A stretch of 64,000 bases of DNA from Candidatus Nitrosotalea bavarica (GTDB lineage: Archaea; Thermoproteota; Nitrososphaeria; Nitrososphaerales; Nitrosopumilaceae), in NCBI RefSeq assembly GCF_900167955.1, contig NZ_FUYK01000013.1, positions 1 through 64,000 on the forward strand, in the 5' to 3' direction. Below the pieces are notes generated by a model. The model ran no database searches. It was not told the DNA's origin and saw only the letters and a program-made list of their open reading frames with translations. The position numbers and the translations under genes were made by a program. Positions 48,714 to 57,828 of the stretch are shown in pieces. Each line of letters starts with the position of its first letter. Position 1 is the first letter of the stretch.

Positions 48714-49091
48714 TTATTGTTTGAAATTAATTATGATGTTGGATATCTTTGTTGCAAATGCAATAGGACTAATCTTTTTTGTACTTGTAATAATTGTGAC
48801 ATATTTATTGTATGGAAAACTAAACATCATGAAATTATCTTTGTCTGAATGATGATATCTGATAGGTCCGTACAGATTGTCAAACTTTGCTCCCATGGAT
48901 ATGTCAAACATGCATTCCATGTAATGGATGTCATTCCATTTCTCTATACTCGGTTGCACAAATTTTTTATGCGATATGTTATGAACCGCTCTTCCTTTTT
49001 TGTCTATTATTGTAACAGAACGTACATTTCTATCTGCGGTCATTATGGACTTGCAAAACTGATCAAATTCTATAGTCTTTGTTATACTCAT
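48714..49091 (-). CDS. thaumarchaeal small alpha/beta family protein (paralogue 3 of 4)
   Basis: 125 residues: FDQFCKSIMTADRNVRSVTI, then MGAKFDNLYGPIRYHH, FMMFSFPYNKYVTIIT and a final helix. Same plan as 820, 33756 and 53233. No TPR gene adjacent here. Confidence 0.68.
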   Translation of the reverse strand: MSITKTIEFDQFCKSIMTADRNVRSVTIIDKKGRAVHNISHKKFVQPSIEKWNDIHYMECMFDISMGAKFDNLYGPIRYHHSDKDNFMMFSFPYNKYVTIITSTKKISPIAFATKISNIIINFKQ

Positions 49092-49218
49092 ATCGTATTA
49101 CACTTGTAAAAATTAAAAATCAATGATCCATTTAAAAGATTTTATTGCAAGTGCTAATTTTTATAAAATATCATACTCTGATTGTAGAATAATTTGAACG
49201 TAAATTGGGAATCTCAAC

Positions 49219-49318
49219 CACGAAACTCTCATCGCGTGGTGTGAGAAATTGTTAGATATAACAAAATCTAAGAATCTTAGAAAAAGGATAAGACCTTTTA
49301 CAGGTCAGATTTTTTATT
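49219..49318. terminator. hairpin-rich region with terminator-like end
   Basis: CCACG...CGTGG (~49219-49240), CTAAG-AAT-CTTAG (49268-49280), and GACCT-TTTAC-AGGTC (49292-49306) followed by ATTTTTTATT. The last hairpin plus T-run reads as a terminator on the plus strand; the whole could also be a short sRNA. Strand ambiguous. Confidence 0.4.
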
Positions 49319-49367
49319 TCTTCTTTGCTTTTGCTTTTGCTTTTGGTTTTGCTTTGGCTTTTGCCAT
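49314..49367 (-). CDS. 17-aa Lys/Ala repeat peptide
   Basis: ATG then MAKAKAKPKAKAKAKKK. Reminiscent of the basic tails of DNA-binding proteins. Too short to be sure; the alternating Lys-Ala pattern is striking and unlikely as random sequence. Confidence 0.35.
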   Translation of the reverse strand: MAKAKAKPKAKAKAKKK

Positions 49368-49496
49368 AAATATTGACGCTCTCTATCCGTATTAAGCATA
49401 ATGAAATGAGTCAATGATCGAAAAAGAGTCAAAATTTTGACATCAAAAACTAATTTCGAGCATTTTTATTGAGTGTCATCTATTTCGCAATTAGAA

Positions 49497-49503
49497 GGAG
49501 GTG
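49497..49503 (+). promoter_or_regulatory. perfect Shine-Dalgarno deciding the TRAM start
   Basis: GGAGGTG, complementary to the CACCTCC of the 16S 3' end, five nt before ATG 49509. An in-frame earlier start (49473) lacks it. Confidence 0.85.
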
Positions 49504-49508
49504 CGACG

Positions 49509-49814
49509 ATGAGTTACAACGATAGAGGAAGTTCCTATGGTGGACGTTCAAACGGCGGATATGGCGGCGGCGGTCGAAGATTCGGCGGCGGTGGCGGCGG
49601 TAGAAGTTTTGATAACGGTCCAAAACCAGTAGAAACCGGAAAAGAATACGACGTTTCCATTACTGAAATCAGTAGAAAAGGCGACGGTATTGCAAGAGTA
49701 GAAGGCTTTGTGATATTTGTTAAAGACGGCAAAGCTGGCCAGAATGCAAAGGTAAGAATTACCCAAGTAGGCCAGAGATTTGCTTCTGCTGAACTAGTAG
49801 AAGGTTCCCAATAA
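49509..49814 (+). CDS. TRAM-domain RNA-binding protein with Gly/Arg-rich N-terminus
   Basis: 101 residues from ATG 49509. A Gly/Arg/Ser-rich N-terminal ~40 residues (RGG-like) and a TRAM domain (EYDVSITEISRKGDGIARVE, GFVIFVKDGKAGQNAKVRITQVG). TRAM proteins in archaea act as RNA chaperones, notably in the cold. Higher GC and a full Shine-Dalgarno set it apart from its mostly leaderless neighbours, suggesting high expression. Confidence 0.9.
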   Translation: MSYNDRGSSYGGRSNGGYGGGGRRFGGGGGGRSFDNGPKPVETGKEYDVSITEISRKGDGIARVEGFVIFVKDGKAGQNAKVRITQVGQRFASAELVEGSQ

Positions 49815-49982
49815 AATAAGGTGTTCAGAATAATATCTGATTCCTCATTTTTCTCAATTTTTATCTAATATTTTCATTTATGGTCATTTTTTGTAATAAT
49901 TTGAGTATTTTCTAATCTGTTTTTTGTTTGTTCAAAGTATCTTGACTGTTTCTTATATTGTTTTTTAGGCAAATGTTTTGTT

Positions 49983-50741
49983 ATGGTGATGACAAGAGAC
50001 ATTCCATTTGAATCAAATTTGCAGCCAAATGAACAAGAACGAGTAATTGCATTACATGCTTTAGATGTGTCTATAATTAATCATGATCTCAAGTCTGCGC
50101 TTTCTCCAATTAAAATATGTGTAGAAATGTTAGAGTCTCATATCTCAGGTCCGTTAAACGAAAAACAGGAAAGAATGATTACAACCGTTCACAGATGTGC
50201 TGATAAATTAGAAGAATTGGTAAAAGATATTGTATATACATACAAACTCGAATTAAAATCATTAGAGTTTTCAAAAACAAAAGTCAACATACAAAATCTT
50301 ATGGATGATTGCATGAATCTCTTAAAACCAATTATTGCTGAAAAACAAATTGAATTAAAAATAGTAGTAGGCATATGTGGGGAAATTCATGCTGATGAAA
50401 ATATGCTTAAACAGGTTATTGTAAACCTTGTAAAAAACTCAGTAGATTTTGTTCCTAAAATTGATGGTAAAATTATAATAAAAGTTGAAAAAGATGGAAC
50501 TTCCGATTTGTTGTTTATTGTTGAAGATAATGGTGAGGGCGTAAAATCTGAGGATTTGGACAAAATATTTGACAAGTTTTACAAGGGTAATTCTAGGCAA
50601 TTTAGAAAATATGGAGGTTCAGGTCTTGGGTTGACAATCTGTAAGGGTATTGTTGAAGAACACGGTGGTAGAATGTGGGTTGACCCAAATCTGAAAAATG
50701 GCGCATCTTTTAAATTCACTATTCCATTAATGTTGTCCTGA
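49983..50741 (+). CDS. short histidine kinase without sensor domain
   Basis: 252 residues: HisKA with INHDLKSALSPIKICVEML, N-box VIVNLVKNSVDFV, G1 VEDNGEGV and G2 YGGSGLGLTICKG. Closely similar in its catalytic core to the kinase at 31502-32689 but lacking PAS or TM domains. Probably receives its signal from a partner. Starts at ATG 49983 (or 49989). Confidence 0.88.
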   Translation: MVMTRDIPFESNLQPNEQERVIALHALDVSIINHDLKSALSPIKICVEMLESHISGPLNEKQERMITTVHRCADKLEELVKDIVYTYKLELKSLEFSKTKVNIQNLMDDCMNLLKPIIAEKQIELKIVVGICGEIHADENMLKQVIVNLVKNSVDFVPKIDGKIIIKVEKDGTSDLLFIVEDNGEGVKSEDLDKIFDKFYKGNSRQFRKYGGSGLGLTICKGIVEEHGGRMWVDPNLKNGASFKFTIPLMLS

Positions 50742-50770
50742 TTCTTTGATCTTCTTATTTTACTGTAGTG

Positions 50771-51073
50771 CTATTCACTACTTTTAGATATGGCGTTTCT
50801 TATTTCACTTGATTTTTCAAATATTGTTTTTCCAATTTCTTCAACTTCAATACCATTTGGTTTTTTCCCAGAATGGACCACAAAATAATAGGTTTCAAAC
50901 TTGCCAATTATGGAACCATGGGTATATCCGTATACGTACTCTGGCTCATTTTTAATTTGAAATGCATCTTGAAATTGAGGTAGCCTAAGATTTCTCACAA
51001 GTCCGGGAATCTTGGATATTTCCTCTTCTATCATTGTATCAAGCATTTTTTTATCCTTTTTTTCTAATGCCAT
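50771..51073 (-). CDS. 100-aa protein, tandem paralogue A
   Basis: KKDKKMLDTMIEEEISK, then EYVYGYTHGSIIGKFETYYF and EEIGKTIFEKSSEIRNAIS. Aligns with 51132-51455 (YVYGY-hydrophobic-G, then EI-K-----SEIR--I). Soluble alpha/beta, unknown. Confidence 0.65.
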   Translation of the reverse strand: MALEKKDKKMLDTMIEEEISKIPGLVRNLRLPQFQDAFQIKNEPEYVYGYTHGSIIGKFETYYFVVHSGKKPNGIEVEEIGKTIFEKSSEIRNAISKSSE

Positions 51074-51131
51074 GTTTGTGAAATAATGCTGTCTAATAAA
51101 AATATGATTACCTAGTAAAGAATTTTCTAAT

Positions 51132-51455
51132 CTATCTTTCTTTCTTCTCGTGGTTAGACATTACTTGTCTAATTTCTTCAGCGCGTATTTCTACCATTTT
51201 TCTAATCTCTTTGGTTTCACCTGCATCTGGTATCTTACCATGTCTTCCTACAATCATGCCTGCAATGTATCCTTCCATCTGACCAACTAGATAGCCATAT
51301 ATGAAATCTGAACCACTTTTGAATTTCCAAACTTTCTGTGAACGTGATTCTTCTTTCTTTAGAAGTGTCACATTGGGACACCAATTTTTAATGGCACTGT
51401 CAATTTCTTTTCGAATTAATGGATCTAGTACCATTGAATCTCTTTTTTTATTCAA
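51132..51455 (-). CDS. 107-aa protein, tandem paralogue B
   Basis: DPLIRKEIDSAIKNW, DFIYGYLVGQMEGYIAGMI and ETKEIRKMVEIRAEEIRQV. Paralogue of 50771-51073, 58 nt upstream in the same orientation. An ATG at 51434 is an alternative start. Confidence 0.65.
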   Translation of the reverse strand: MNKKRDSMVLDPLIRKEIDSAIKNWCPNVTLLKKEESRSQKVWKFKSGSDFIYGYLVGQMEGYIAGMIVGRHGKIPDAGETKEIRKMVEIRAEEIRQVMSNHEKKER

Positions 51456-51504
51456 CTCTAAAATGCTATTGAATTTTTAATCATAATTGTACTTTTCATG
51501 AACA

Positions 51505-52059
51505 CTATTGAAGGACGATGGGCCTTTGACCATATGCAGAAATCATATCATTAATACCATTAATCAAACTAACAATTCCTGGAAATTGGGATTTATTTTT
51601 GATTAAATCTGATTTTATTATACTCAGATGGAATGCCATCTTTTTTACTTCTTTTGTTTTCTTTGTCTTTGAAAATGACGAATTCTTCAAATCTCTGAGA
51701 CTTGCTGATATGTCACATAGTTTGATTAGTTTTGCTTCAAAAGACATTCCCTTTAGCTGTTTGACATATTGTTCTTCTTGTTTGGCTCTAGGCAAACTCT
51801 TGTCTCTTGATACTGACAAAACTAGAACTGCTACTTTGGATCCAAATCTTTGATCTAGCTCATCAAAACTTGTTTCCGTATGATCGATTATATCATGTAA
51901 CCATGAAGATGATATTACATCTTCATCGGCTATTCCGAGATTTTTAAGTCTAGCTACCACAGACGCTAAATGTTCATGATATGGAGTTATTCCATCCTTT
52001 CCTGTCATTCCAGAATGTCTTTCTTTTGCAAAGTTTTCAGATGCGTGTAACTTGGACAA
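51505..52059 (-). CDS. MESH1/SpoT-type HD-domain hydrolase
   Basis: 184 residues. YHEHLASVVARL, WLHDIIDHTETSFDEL (HD), LIKLCDISASLRDL: the layout of Mesh1/RelA-SpoT-type phosphohydrolases that bind a metal and cleave (p)ppGpp or NADPH. No synthetase domain is attached, so a hydrolase-only role is likely. Physiological substrate in archaea is unsettled. Confidence 0.82.
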   Translation of the reverse strand: MSKLHASENFAKERHSGMTGKDGITPYHEHLASVVARLKNLGIADEDVISSSWLHDIIDHTETSFDELDQRFGSKVAVLVLSVSRDKSLPRAKQEEQYVKQLKGMSFEAKLIKLCDISASLRDLKNSSFSKTKKTKEVKKMAFHLSIIKSDLIKNKSQFPGIVSLINGINDMISAYGQRPIVLQ

Positions 52060-52149
52060 CTATTATGTTATGTTTTGAAAATGACTTAATCTTTCTGATT
52101 TTACAATGTGGTATGAGTTCAAAAAAATTTTTTTTAAGCGTTTTTCAGC

Positions 52150-52293
52150 CTAAAATCTTCGTGCTGGACGATGTTTTGGTAAACATTCTTTGCAATATAC
52201 TGGTCTTCCTTCTGCTGGTTTGAAGGGAACCTGTGTTTCTTTTTTACAGTCTGCGCATGTGGCAGGAAACATTTGTCTGTCTTCTGTTGACAT
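52150..52293 (-). CDS. 47-aa zinc-ribbon protein
   Basis: ATCADCKKETQVPFKPAEGR and VYCKECLPKHRPARR: C-x2-C ... C-x2-C with the xTxVPFxP linker known from a widespread small zinc-ribbon family in archaea and bacteria. Likely binds RNA or a partner protein. Basic C-terminus. Confidence 0.7.
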   Translation of the reverse strand: MSTEDRQMFPATCADCKKETQVPFKPAEGRPVYCKECLPKHRPARRF

Positions 52294-52481
52294 GGTTTTC
52301 GTTGCTAAATACTACATAATAACTGTTCACTCAGAGTTTTTAGACCTATGTTGATGTTTTCCTATATATTCAGTATTCAGGTACTTTTGTAGTTAGGCTC
52401 TTGTTATACTTGATCTGCTTGGCACTCTGACATTTACTTCCCTCATAAATCTGTCATCTAATGTAGTCCTCTTGTTGCCTA

Positions 52482-53180
52482 TTAGTTTTTTATTCTAGAA
52501 ATAAAGATGACTGAGAACATTCCAACTATCAGTATGACAAGAGAGGTGGGGAATTCTGGAACTGGACTAGTCTGACTTACTAGAAATGTATTTGCTGAAT
52601 CTTCAAACAATTGTGAATTTTTATCAATGTTATCCTGATTGCTTGTAAGTTCTAAGGTAAACTGGTTTCCGCTGTTAAGAAAATAAAATATACTTTCACT
52701 TAATGATGTGGAATTATCTGCGGTATACTGCGTGGCCCAACTAACTGCAACCCGCATCCCGTCGTTATACCTGTCAACAATTCCGTTGTATACTATGGTC
52801 TTGGAATCTGGGCTTGGAACGGACATCTCTTGAGATATTGTAGCAAGAACATCATTGTCGGTATGATTGTTTATGGCATCTATTACATTTTGACCTATAT
52901 GTCTATGAGAAATTCCAAACGTGGCTAACTGACTTTTATCATTATTTGAAAATGTCACTATTGTGTGGTTTGATAAACTGGGTGGCAAGTTGGTCAAAAC
53001 GCCCCAATTGAGAGGAGGTTGTATTGAAAAACTATAATTATCATTTTTATAAGCATTCGAATCTGCAAATCTTTGCGCATCTGAAAATATGGAAGTATCA
53101 TGTTTTGTAGCATATGCCAAATTAGTAGAACCAAGAATTAGCACAACCACAACTATGCTTGCTAGAAATTTTTTACTCAC
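52482..53180 (-). CDS. secreted PEFG-CTERM protein
   Basis: About 232 residues from GTG 53180 (a minus-strand AATAAATA lies ~26 nt upstream; GTG 53198 is only ~8 nt from it). Signal peptide (KKFLASIVVVVLILGSTNLA), a domain with NYSFSIQPPLNWGVLT (PsbP/LpqN-like strand pattern), then VPEFPTSLVILIVGM TM and basic tail. Surface protein. Confidence 0.72.
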   Translation of the reverse strand: MSKKFLASIVVVVLILGSTNLAYATKHDTSIFSDAQRFADSNAYKNDNYSFSIQPPLNWGVLTNLPPSLSNHTIVTFSNNDKSQLATFGISHRHIGQNVIDAINNHTDNDVLATISQEMSVPSPDSKTIVYNGIVDRYNDGMRVAVSWATQYTADNSTSLSESIFYFLNSGNQFTLELTSNQDNIDKNSQLFEDSANTFLVSQTSPVPEFPTSLVILIVGMFSVIFISRIKN

Positions 53181-53232
53181 AATGCCCCTTGACTGCACCA
53201 GTATTTATTGTTCCAGATTTTCTTTTATGTTT

Positions 53233-53607
53233 CTATGAAAAATGCTTTACAATGGGCAGACAATTGTCTATTATTCTGAGTACCTCAGATCGAATTACTT
53301 TTTTATCAATTGATGCCCACACTGTATTCTTACCTAGTGCAAAAGAAATAATCTGAACTTTCTCTCTCTCCTCCCACATGAATTGCACATCTCCTAATTG
53401 TCTATTAAATTGTGATCCCATTCGTGTCTTGATAGCAAAATGGGAAAACTGGTCTGACGTATTTTTTATATTTAGTAGAGGTTCATGTCCTGGCCTTCTG
53501 GCATATGCTACAACTTTGCCTTTGCTGTCTACCACACCTGCAAATCTGACATACTGACTAATTGCCCGGATTTCTTTTACTATTTCTTGAGCATCTTTTT
53601 TATTCAA
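53233..53607 (-). CDS. thaumarchaeal small alpha/beta family protein (paralogue 4 of 4)
   Basis: 124 residues: ISQYVRFAGVVDSKGKVVAY, RQLGDVQFMWEEREKVQIIS and FALGKNTVWASIDKKVI. Same orientation and 147 nt downstream of a TPR gene, repeating the arrangement at 33367-34112. Confidence 0.72.
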   Translation of the reverse strand: MNKKDAQEIVKEIRAISQYVRFAGVVDSKGKVVAYARRPGHEPLLNIKNTSDQFSHFAIKTRMGSQFNRQLGDVQFMWEEREKVQIISFALGKNTVWASIDKKVIRSEVLRIIDNCLPIVKHFS

Positions 53608-53754
53608 TTAATCAAGTTCTAGTTTTTTGCTATTTAACCATTGATGTAGTTAGATCTAATTAGTTAATTTACTCACGTTTCACCGCTATAATTGTTATAT
53701 GAAAAAATTCAATCTAATATGATTACACATTTGATACATCGGGTATTGTTGTGA

Positions 53755-54375
53755 CTAACGCAAAAAATCTCTTTTCATACTATCGGAAGCTTCTTGTTTT
53801 AATTGCATTGCAAAAAAGTTATCTGGTTCATAATCGAGTACCGTGTCAAAATACGCTATTGCCTCATCATATTTGCTAAGGTGTGATAGCGCCAGACCTT
53901 TGTTTATCAGAATATTGATTTCTCTTGGTTGGATTTCAAGAACTTTATCAAAACAATCTATTGCTTCACGATATCTGCCTATGCTATCTAGCGCATATCC
54001 TCTAAGTGATAGGGCGCCAAGATCATTTGGTACTAGTACAAGAGCTTGGTCAAAACAAAAAAGAGCATCTTCTTGCTTATTCATATTTGGACTTGAAAGA
54101 CATAGTCCTTTGTTGATAAATGCCCCAAAGTTACTTGGATCTATTCTCAATGACTTGTTGTAATATTCTACTGCATCATCAAATCTTAACAGCATCTGAA
54201 ATGATATTGCCTTGTCATATAATAATTCTGAATTGTTTGGTTCAAACTCCAACGCCTTGTCAAAATGCTTTATTGCTTCTTCCTGGTTTCCATCTTTTTG
54301 TAATCTAAGTGCTTTTTTATGCAAATCCTTCGTATCATTTTTAGGTGTAGGATCCGAGGATCTATTCAATGTCAT
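53755..54375 (-). CDS. TPR-repeat protein
   Basis: 206 residues with about five TPR units (GNQEEAIKHFDKALEFEPNN, RFDDAVEYYNKSLRIDP, GRYREAIDCFDKVLEIQP, KYDEAIAYFDTVLDYEPDN). Protein-contact scaffold. Upstream of a small-family protein in the same direction. Confidence 0.92.
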   Translation of the reverse strand: MTLNRSSDPTPKNDTKDLHKKALRLQKDGNQEEAIKHFDKALEFEPNNSELLYDKAISFQMLLRFDDAVEYYNKSLRIDPSNFGAFINKGLCLSSPNMNKQEDALFCFDQALVLVPNDLGALSLRGYALDSIGRYREAIDCFDKVLEIQPREINILINKGLALSHLSKYDEAIAYFDTVLDYEPDNFFAMQLKQEASDSMKRDFLR

Positions 54376-54497
54376 TGTTAGGTGTTCTCACTGATAAATG
54401 TTCAAAAAATTAGATATTTTGGACAATTAAAAATTCTGAATTGCTGATATTGATAATAATCATGACAGTTATAATAATCTAAAATAACCTGAACGCA

Positions 54498-54776
54498 TTG
54501 AGTTCAAATCGTAAAAAAACAATCAATCTATTTGCTATTGGAATAATATTATTGGTTGCTGTACCTGAAATTGTTGGTCACTCTCTTTTTGAAAAGCCTC
54601 ATCCTGAAAACTCTTCAGTTGTTGCAGCAATGGCTCTTGCAAGTAAGATTGGAACTGGCAAACATTCTGGTCCCACATGTAATCTTATAATTCAAGAAGA
54701 TCCTTCAGGGGCAAAGATTGCAAGAGTCGCAGGTCTATATGGGAAGTATGGGAATTTTACTTGTAACAACCCCTAA
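54498..54776 (+). CDS. small secreted protein, unknown
   Basis: TTG start with TTATAATAATCT about 26 nt upstream (leaderless). Signal peptide (INLFAIGIILLVAVPEIVGH), then a 65-residue mature part with two Cys (GPTCNLII, NFTCNNP) that could pair. Unknown function. Confidence 0.6.
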   Translation: MSSNRKKTINLFAIGIILLVAVPEIVGHSLFEKPHPENSSVVAAMALASKIGTGKHSGPTCNLIIQEDPSGAKIARVAGLYGKYGNFTCNNP

Positions 54777-54883
54777 TTATGCGCTGTATGTGCTTACCGA
54801 GATTATTAGACGTCCTGAGATTTGTATATTTTTACAACAAAATAAAATTAAAATCTATGTCAGTAATCCTGTAATACCTGACT

Positions 54884-55390
54884 CTATTTGACAATCTTAC
54901 ACTGATTCGTTATGCTTTTGACTGATGTATAATACGTATAACACAATATTGCAATTGATATCAATCTCAACGGTGTTTCATAATTTGTAAAAAAAGATGT
55001 GGCAATTCCTCCAACAGATCCAAATGTTGATACTACTGCAAAACCCAACGGTCCACAACTACAGGCTCCTGCACTTGTGCCAATAATAGAGCCAAATAAT
55101 CCTGTTCCAGACTTTCTTACATTGTTGTTTAATATGTGAATGCGGTAAATCCCTAAACTTATAACAATTCCAGATAATGCACTAATTATTACGATTAGTA
55201 TGAAATCAAAAATTGCATATGCTGGAACATAAAAAATAAAGATAGGTGAGAAGAAAATGAATTCTGAAACTATGGAAAGAGCAACCAGCAATACAATAAA
55301 TATTGAAATGGATAAAACTAGGTATTTCTTATGAGAATATACTCTTTTTAGTACTTCCTTGTGCAATCTATGATGAAATATGCTGGACAA
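54884..55390 (-). CDS. four-TM membrane protein with CSCGP motif
   Basis: 168 residues. Helices at about 23-50, 52-84 and two more after. GTSAGACSCGPLGFAVVST lies at the start of a helix; conserved Cys-x-Cys in a membrane loop suggests a redox or metal-linked function. No family name given. Confidence 0.65.
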   Translation of the reverse strand: MSSIFHHRLHKEVLKRVYSHKKYLVLSISIFIVLLVALSIVSEFIFFSPIFIFYVPAYAIFDFILIVIISALSGIVISLGIYRIHILNNNVRKSGTGLFGSIIGTSAGACSCGPLGFAVVSTFGSVGGIATSFFTNYETPLRLISIAILCYTYYTSVKSITNQCKIVK

Positions 55391-55446
55391 TTATTTAATG
55401 ATATTTCTAAGTTCAAATTCGATATGGAAAACTCTGAGAGTTCTAT

Positions 55447-56682
55447 CTATGTAACTTGAATTTGTAGTGCCAGTGGCGGAGATATTGCATTTGGATTGTT
55501 AATGCTTTCCCAAACAAAGATTTGTGCTGTATATGTTCCAGCAGAAGTTGGTATCCACGATTGGCCTAAATTTAGAGTCTGTTTTGGTATCATTGCACCT
55601 GTTATCCATGATAGAGATACAGTTATTCCGCTGTTGTCTTGTACTTGTACTAAATATGCAAATGACTGATCTTTATTTTCTTGATTTGTCACATCTGAAA
55701 CAATCTGTATCTGTTGACCTATGCTGACTTTGTCTACTGATTTTCCTGAAGAGTCTAAAATCCTTGCATTATCTGCAGGTGCCTGCTCAAGTGGCGGAAG
55801 GGATGTCCCTACAATTGTTGTTGCAGTGAGGCGCAATTGATCAGACGGTGAATGTGGGAATGGAAGAGTTGTATCTGTATATTCTGCAGTTACCGTATCT
55901 CCAGATGTAACATGTAATCTGTTTCCAGATGATCTCAGATCTGTGGTAAAGTATACTGTTCCCTGAAAGATTCCCGTGTCTGGACCTGTTTCCGTCATTG
56001 TTAACTTGATGCCTCCAGAATCAGAATCCGACCAAACATTTGTGTCAAACTTGTTAATTGCGTTTGGATTGAGACTCATGTCTGGGTCTATTATCTGCAC
56101 TACTCCTTGGCCATTTACAGGATAGTTTGATTGTAGCCATTCTACATTGCCTACATTCCAGCTAATTGGAGCAGAACCGGTAACAACCTGATCACGATTG
56201 TATTCAAATGAGACTGTAATTCCATCATTTTCTTCACTTGGGAGAAATCCATCTGTTGGACCGCACGTTGGATTACACGTTGATTGAATGCCTGAGGGGT
56301 TTGTCCCCTGACCATCCACTCCTGCTGAACCTTTCAGTGTTGGATCCCCCGTAAGTGTCACATAGCCGCTAAATATTCCTGTATTTGGACCTGTTTCAAC
56401 CAAGTGATATGGTATGCTGTAACCATGTGTAGAAACAGTAATTTTATCATCTGTTGTAACTCCAATTTCATCAATCCTGTTAGGATCTGAGTTGAAATCT
56501 GGCGCAAAAATTGTAATATACACCCGGTCAGTCCAGCTGAATATTTTTTTGTTAAAATGAATGAGTGATGAAGAATAACTTTCAGAGGGAGTGGATATTG
56601 TTTGAGATGATGCTATCGGAAATATATTTTGAGGAACCGCAATACAAATAATGATCATTGTAATTATGAGATTTTTTTTCAA
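55447..56682 (-). CDS. multidomain exported protein with two internal repeats and Ig-like C-terminus
   Basis: 411 residues. Signal peptide; two repeats of a ~120-residue domain (FAPDFNSDPNRIDEIG...ETGPNTGIFSGYVTL; VVQIIDPDMSLNPNAINKFD...TETGPDTGIFQGTVYF), and a C-terminal Ig-like domain (YLVQVQDNSGITVSLSWITG). The repeat occurs once at 29558-30178 and the last domain once at 46-441. No PEFG tail. Likely a surface-layer-associated protein. Confidence 0.78.
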   Translation of the reverse strand: MKKNLIITMIIICIAVPQNIFPIASSQTISTPSESYSSSLIHFNKKIFSWTDRVYITIFAPDFNSDPNRIDEIGVTTDDKITVSTHGYSIPYHLVETGPNTGIFSGYVTLTGDPTLKGSAGVDGQGTNPSGIQSTCNPTCGPTDGFLPSEENDGITVSFEYNRDQVVTGSAPISWNVGNVEWLQSNYPVNGQGVVQIIDPDMSLNPNAINKFDTNVWSDSDSGGIKLTMTETGPDTGIFQGTVYFTTDLRSSGNRLHVTSGDTVTAEYTDTTLPFPHSPSDQLRLTATTIVGTSLPPLEQAPADNARILDSSGKSVDKVSIGQQIQIVSDVTNQENKDQSFAYLVQVQDNSGITVSLSWITGAMIPKQTLNLGQSWIPTSAGTYTAQIFVWESINNPNAISPPLALQIQVT

Positions 56683-56866
56683 ACTGTATCTCTACTAATG
56701 TAAATAGGCCATCATAAACATTATCTGTATGTTACCTATGAATTAATTTGTCATTTGCCATAGTTTCTATAATTTTACACGTACACATTAGAGTTCTTTG
56801 GAAATAACAGATTGTATATACAACATATAGACAATTCTTAGATACAAAAATTCTCAAGTAATTTTT

Positions 56867-57160
56867 ATGTATGAAGAATTTGATACACAATCTTCTCATG
56901 ATATGGCAACTGCACATATTGTGATAAAATGCAAGTCTGATTATCAAAAAGATGTAATGGAACAACTCCGCTCAATTGAGGGTATTGTAGAGATATTGGA
57001 AGTTATTGGTGAATATGACATATTAGCTAAAATTGAAACCACGTCTTCTGAATCCCTAAAAAGGATCATAAAATGGAAGATACTTCATCATAATGAGAAG
57101 ATCACGTCTGTTATTACATTACTTTGTATGAGGAAGCCTCTTTGCATAATTGTGAAATAA
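56867..57160 (+). CDS. stand-alone Lrp/AsnC-type RAM domain protein
   Basis: 97 residues: ATAHIVIKCKSDYQKDVMEQL and LEVIGEYDILAKIETTSSE follow the RAM (amino-acid-binding, dimerising) domain of Lrp regulators without a DNA-binding part. A start at 56903 is possible. Stand-alone RAM proteins may modulate Lrp paralogues. Confidence 0.8.
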   Translation: MYEEFDTQSSHDMATAHIVIKCKSDYQKDVMEQLRSIEGIVEILEVIGEYDILAKIETTSSESLKRIIKWKILHHNEKITSVITLLCMRKPLCIIVK

Positions 57161-57180
57161 TGGGGTTTAATCCATGAAGA

Positions 57181-57816
57181 TTGAAAATGTTCCCAGCCCT
57201 GAATTGTTGCAAGTTTCTTATTAGGCACTTTGAAAATTGTACATACTTGACAAAATTGTTCCTAGCCCGTGGTCCCATAATTGCATCAATTGGTCTAATT
57301 GTAGTAGTGATTGGCGCTAACCTTTTTGATTTGTCATATCAATCTGTCGAGTCTATTCTTAAAACTAAATCTACTTTGATAACAAATAAAGAAATTCTGC
57401 CAAATCAATTTGTTAATTTTACAATTCATCCTGAACAACTCAGTGAACATAATGTCATTATAGTTCATACGACTCCCTCCTCCGGTTTTGTCAAGCTGGA
57501 GGGAATGGAACCAAATGGTATGATGTTTGAAAAAGAAAGTAAGGATGGATTTTTGTATCATATCATACAGAGAAACAATCAAGGAGGATTATACGCAATT
57601 AAAATCTCTGATACTGGGAGTCAACCTGTAACACTTAACGTAATTATGGGCGAAGATCCCTTCTTGAGTAAAAACTGTAATGCGTCATATGGAATACAAT
57701 GTAATGTGGTTCAGGTGTCTATGGGCATGGTGGCAATTGGTATTATCGCGTTTATTGTAGGAATATTGATTGGGATATCTGATTTTAAAAAAGAAAAAAA
57801 ACTCCAGAAAAAATAA
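57181..57816 (+). CDS. two-TM protein with external domain
   Basis: 211 residues from TTG. Two hydrophobic helices (~32-50 and ~180-200) flank a beta-rich loop (NFTIHPEQLSEHNVIIVHT, GFLYHIIQRNNQGGLYAI). Short Cys-containing N-terminus, basic C-terminus (DFKKEKKLQKK). Possibly a membrane sensor or adaptor; unknown. Confidence 0.6.
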   Translation: MKMFPALNCCKFLIRHFENCTYLTKLFLARGPIIASIGLIVVVIGANLFDLSYQSVESILKTKSTLITNKEILPNQFVNFTIHPEQLSEHNVIIVHTTPSSGFVKLEGMEPNGMMFEKESKDGFLYHIIQRNNQGGLYAIKISDTGSQPVTLNVIMGEDPFLSKNCNASYGIQCNVVQVSMGMVAIGIIAFIVGILIGISDFKKEKKLQKK

Positions 57817-57828
57817 TTTCTTTATAAT

